From contig CALFVE010000344.1 of NCBI GenBank assembly GCA_937928475.1, positions 1 to 5,854 on the forward strand: a stretch of 5,854 nucleotides of DNA, read 5' to 3'. The notes below the pieces were generated by a model, which did no database searches, was not told where the DNA came from, and saw only the letters and a list, made by a program, of their open reading frames with translations. The stretch is from an uncultured bacterium (lineage in GTDB: Bacteria; Armatimonadota; Zipacnadia; Zipacnadales; Zipacnadaceae). Position numbers and translations under genes: made by a program. How positions within the stretch are numbered: position 1 is the first letter of the stretch; each line of letters opens with the position of its first letter. Shown in pieces: positions 3,391 to 5,854 of this stretch.

Positions 3391-5854
3391 CTACCACCGG
3401 CGCCGGTAGGCTTCCTTTGCTTCCTCGGCGCTCAGCGCCCGCGTGTAAAGCCGGAAGGGGCCCAGGTCGCCGCACAGCCAGTTGCCGTTGCCCAGGAAAC
3501 TGCCCACGTCATAGCGCCAGGTGTAGGCGAAGAAACCGAAGCCCGGCGCCTTGGGGTCGTACTCCACTTCCCCGGCCTTCTCTCCGTTGAGGTACAGGAT
3601 TACCTTCCCGTTGCCGTGCGTGGCCACGATGTGCAGCCACTCGTCGAAGGGAACGGTCTGCTCGAAGCGGATCTCCTGGCCTTGGAAGATGCTGTTGATG
3701 TAGACGAAGCGGCACTTGCCCGGCTCCGCGCCGAGTTGGTCAAAATAGGCCTGCGGGTTGCGCCGATAGTCGAAGATGTACATGCGACCGACGTTCGGAT
3801 CGGGCGGCTGATGCGGGCGCACCCAGATTTCGTAAGTGAACTCATCCAGGGGAAAGATCGGCTTATAGATCTCAGGACCGGTCGTTCCTGGAGGCGGGTC
3901 GCGCGGTTCGAGAACGGATTTCAGAGGTATGAACCCGAAGTCGTCCTTCCCGTCGAAGCGCAGGAACCCTCTGCCCTCTTCGGTGACCCAAGTCGGCCCT
4001 TCCAGGAAGAGCGCATGGCCGTTACGGCTCTCATCGTAGACCCCTCTCCCTGGCGCCGCGGCCGGGCTCAGGTCAATCAGCAGGTCGGTACGCGGCTCCA
4101 GGCCGGCAGGCATGGCCGACGGCGTTACTGCGGGCTCCTTGCCCTCCGTCACGGCGGAGAAGGCTACGTCGTCGAGCCAGACGCGGCCGGGACCATCCAA
4201 CTCGAACTCCAGGTTGGTGCAATCGCGCGTCTGGGGAACCGTAGTTAGGAAGGAGAAGTAGGTCCAGTCACGGCTGCCCAAGCCACCGACATAGAAGATC
4301 TCCTCCGGCTCGCGCGCGTAGGAATACTTGACGCGCACCAACAGGCCGCGGCCGCCTACGTTCTCGCCGCGGAACCAGCCGCGCACCCACCATTTCTCCA
4401 CCCACTGCTCAATGGCGTACTGGTAGACCTGGACCTTGGCCGTTTCCGGGCCGTCCAGGCGTAGGGAGTGCTTGTCGGTCCGGCCCACCGTGTCATCCAC
4501 TGCACCGCCTTCCCACACCATAGTGGAGGTCGGGGCCTGGCGGGTGGATAGCGTGGCGAAGGTGTTGCCCGCCGGCTCAAAGATAGCATACTGATCTTTG
4601 GAGGTGGCCACCTTGGGCGCGACGACCGATTGGGCGAAGATCTTTTCTGCTTCGGCTGCGGGAAGGGCAGTGAAAACCAGCGTATAGTCGCGCTTGGTGC
4701 CGACCGGCAGCACCATGGCGACCCCCTCTTCCGTATGGTGGAAGTCATATCCCCAATGGCACAGGCCAAGATCGAAGGTCCTGCCGGGTGGCTGCTCCCA
4801 GCCGGGAGTCACCTCAAAGGCCGGACAAGCCACCGGATCGGGGTAAAGGAAGTCCTGGAAGCCCGCCCAGCGGGTGGGCTGGTTGTTGTACCTGCCCAGG
4901 TAGTCAATCAGGGGCGAGCGCTGCCAGTCTCCCTCCGGCCCCTGGAAGATCCACCACTGGTGCCCGGCCGGATTCCAGCGGTTCACCACCTCGGGGCCCG
5001 GCGTGCGGTTGTTGTAGGTGAGCGGATCAGTGATTTCAAAGTAGTGCAGGGTGTAAGGTTCTTTCACCGTGAACTCGGTGTGAGTGCGGTACTCATAGCG
5101 ATACACTTCCCGGGTCGCGTCATAGCGCACGGTGCAGGTATGCTCGGCCCAGGCCAACTCCGGAGCCTCGGTGCGGAAGCGGAAAACGACTTCCTCTCCC
5201 TCTTTTTCCACCTGAAAGGCCTTCGCTGGAGGCTCCGGGAGGCGGAGCAAAGCCCCGTTCACTCCGTAGTTGATGCCAGGGCCAATCCAGGTATAGTAAG
5301 CCGAACGCCAGCCGGGTTTGAGGCGCACCGCATCCTGATACAAGACGCCGTCATTGCCGCCTCTCGCCTGCTGGAAGGTGCTGATTGGCTCATAGCCGTC
5401 AAAGAGAATCAGGCCCTCCTCCCCGCCCGGCCCCATGGCGAGACTGCCGCCGGCGGGCCGCAGGTGAAAGTCCGGTCGGTGCGGCGGCATGATCTCCGCG
5501 GCGAAGGTGGCCAATTCGCCGGCCTCGAAGCGCTCCACGCGGACGGTGCTGTTGTACACACCCAGCCCGACCCGGCCGCCGAAGTGCGAGACGCTGCGGT
5601 TCCAGTAGTCCATGACCGGCTTGCCGTCGAGCGTAGCCTGGAAGTGGGGGCCGTTGGCCCGAATCTCCAGCAGGTGGGGCTTGCCGACCTGCACCTCACA
5701 GGGGATGAGTTGCAGGAAGCCGGAGGCAGCATCCCATAAGGCGACCTCGCCGCGACTGGCCGAAACCTGGACGCGGCAGAAATCCAGCGGGTTTTTCCAG
5801 AAGAGGACCACGGCGAAATCCCAGCCGGGGAGGTTCTCGCCCCAGTGAAAACCC
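3391..5854 (-). CDS. Multidomain beta-sandwich protein with C-terminal LamG-like (concanavalin A-like) domain (partial, 5' end outside window)
   Basis: The frame is open from the right edge (first full codon 5853-5851) to the TAG at 3393-3391, giving 820 residues. A GTG at 5811 is not the start, since the residues before it (GFHWGENLPGWDFAV) continue the fold. Domains, numbered from the window edge: residues 1-115, a beta-sandwich resembling the DUF1080/3-keto-disaccharide hydrolase fold (GKPHLLEIRANG, ATLDGKPVMDY, GGRVGLGVYN); about 130-430, an aromatic-rich region I cannot assign; about 440-566, a jelly-roll resembling CBM4/9-type carbohydrate-binding modules, ending GPGRVWLDDVAF; about 588-820, a LamG-like domain (LRFDGKDDF, FTYEIWVRP, EWLHIVATHGNGKVILYLNG, GPFRLYTRALSAEEAKEAY). 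The export signal would lie outside the window. The architecture suggests an extracytoplasmic carbohydrate-binding or carbohydrate-active protein, but no catalytic residues can be named. It is convergent with the ABC operon. Confidence 0.88.
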   Translation of the reverse strand, partial: GFHWGENLPGWDFAVVLFWKNPLDFCRVQVSASRGEVALWDAASGFLQLIPCEVQVGKPHLLEIRANGPHFQATLDGKPVMDYWNRSVSHFGGRVGLGVYNSTVRVERFEAGELATFAAEIMPPHRPDFHLRPAGGSLAMGPGGEEGLILFDGYEPISTFQQARGGNDGVLYQDAVRLKPGWRSAYYTWIGPGINYGVNGALLRLPEPPAKAFQVEKEGEEVVFRFRTEAPELAWAEHTCTVRYDATREVYRYEYRTHTEFTVKEPYTLHYFEITDPLTYNNRTPGPEVVNRWNPAGHQWWIFQGPEGDWQRSPLIDYLGRYNNQPTRWAGFQDFLYPDPVACPAFEVTPGWEQPPGRTFDLGLCHWGYDFHHTEEGVAMVLPVGTKRDYTLVFTALPAAEAEKIFAQSVVAPKVATSKDQYAIFEPAGNTFATLSTRQAPTSTMVWEGGAVDDTVGRTDKHSLRLDGPETAKVQVYQYAIEQWVEKWWVRGWFRGENVGGRGLLVRVKYSYAREPEEIFYVGGLGSRDWTYFSFLTTVPQTRDCTNLEFELDGPGRVWLDDVAFSAVTEGKEPAVTPSAMPAGLEPRTDLLIDLSPAAAPGRGVYDESRNGHALFLEGPTWVTEEGRGFLRFDGKDDFGFIPLKSVLEPRDPPPGTTGPEIYKPIFPLDEFTYEIWVRPHQPPDPNVGRMYIFDYRRNPQAYFDQLGAEPGKCRFVYINSIFQGQEIRFEQTVPFDEWLHIVATHGNGKVILYLNGEKAGEVEYDPKAPGFGFFAYTWRYDVGSFLGNGNWLCGDLGPFRLYTRALSAEEAKEAYRRRW
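3398..3411. repeat. 14-bp direct repeat, copy 2
   Basis: Identical to 3292-3305. This copy is coding: on the minus strand it encodes the C-terminal AYRRR of the beta-sandwich protein. The intergenic copy could be a remnant of a duplicated gene end or a chance match in GC-rich DNA. Confidence 0.55.

Noticed and set aside
4630..5739. Long 369-residue open frame on the plus strand, antisense to the beta-sandwich gene
   Set aside because: Its opposite strand carries recognisable LamG-like and CBM-like domains in a longer frame. The plus-strand product has no recognisable motif and is explained by GC-rich codon use.

Overview
The window is GC-rich bacterial DNA with long, tightly packed reading frames. 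It holds the end of one membrane-protein gene, a complete three-gene ABC transporter operon, and most of a large beta-sandwich protein on the opposite strand. No rRNA, tRNA, CRISPR array, transposase or phage gene is visible. The combination of a MacB/LolD-type transporter and a large protein with LamG-like and DUF1080-like beta-sandwich domains is most familiar from Planctomycetota, Armatimonadota and related candidate phyla. This placement rests on style of gene content only and is tentative. Shine-Dalgarno signals are weak or absent before all three visible starts, which fits such lineages.

Layout. Positions 1-300 (+) are the C-terminal 99 residues of an integral membrane protein whose start lies upstream of the window. 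Positions 301-485 are noncoding, with several short perfect palindromes and an 8-bp inverted repeat just before the next gene. Positions 486-3123 (+) are the ABC cluster: one FtsX/MacB-type permease (486-1526), then two different MacB/LolD-class ATPases (1534-2310 and 2389-3123). The ATPases are separated by a 78-base spacer containing a purine-rich tract and a 6-bp-stem hairpin. Positions 3124-3390 separate the operon from a convergent gene. This spacer carries a long bulged inverted repeat (3255-3349), a second hairpin that reads as a terminator for the minus strand, and one copy of a 14-bp direct repeat. Positions 3391-5854 (-) encode the C-terminal 820 residues of a multidomain protein that continues past the right edge.

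How the genes work together. The permease and ATPases should form an inner-membrane mechanotransmission-type or lipoprotein/substrate-release ABC complex (type VII ABC fold). The substrate cannot be told from sequence. Two intact ATPases beside one permease gene is the notable stoichiometric puzzle: they could form a heterodimer on a permease homodimer, or one may serve a permease encoded elsewhere. The convergent beta-sandwich gene has no evident functional link to the transporter.

The most unusual parts are the structured intergenic region 3223-3349, the compact unrecognised extracytoplasmic domain of the permease, and the roughly 300-residue unassigned central region of the large minus-strand protein. 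I found no convincing evidence of a wholly new multi-gene system.
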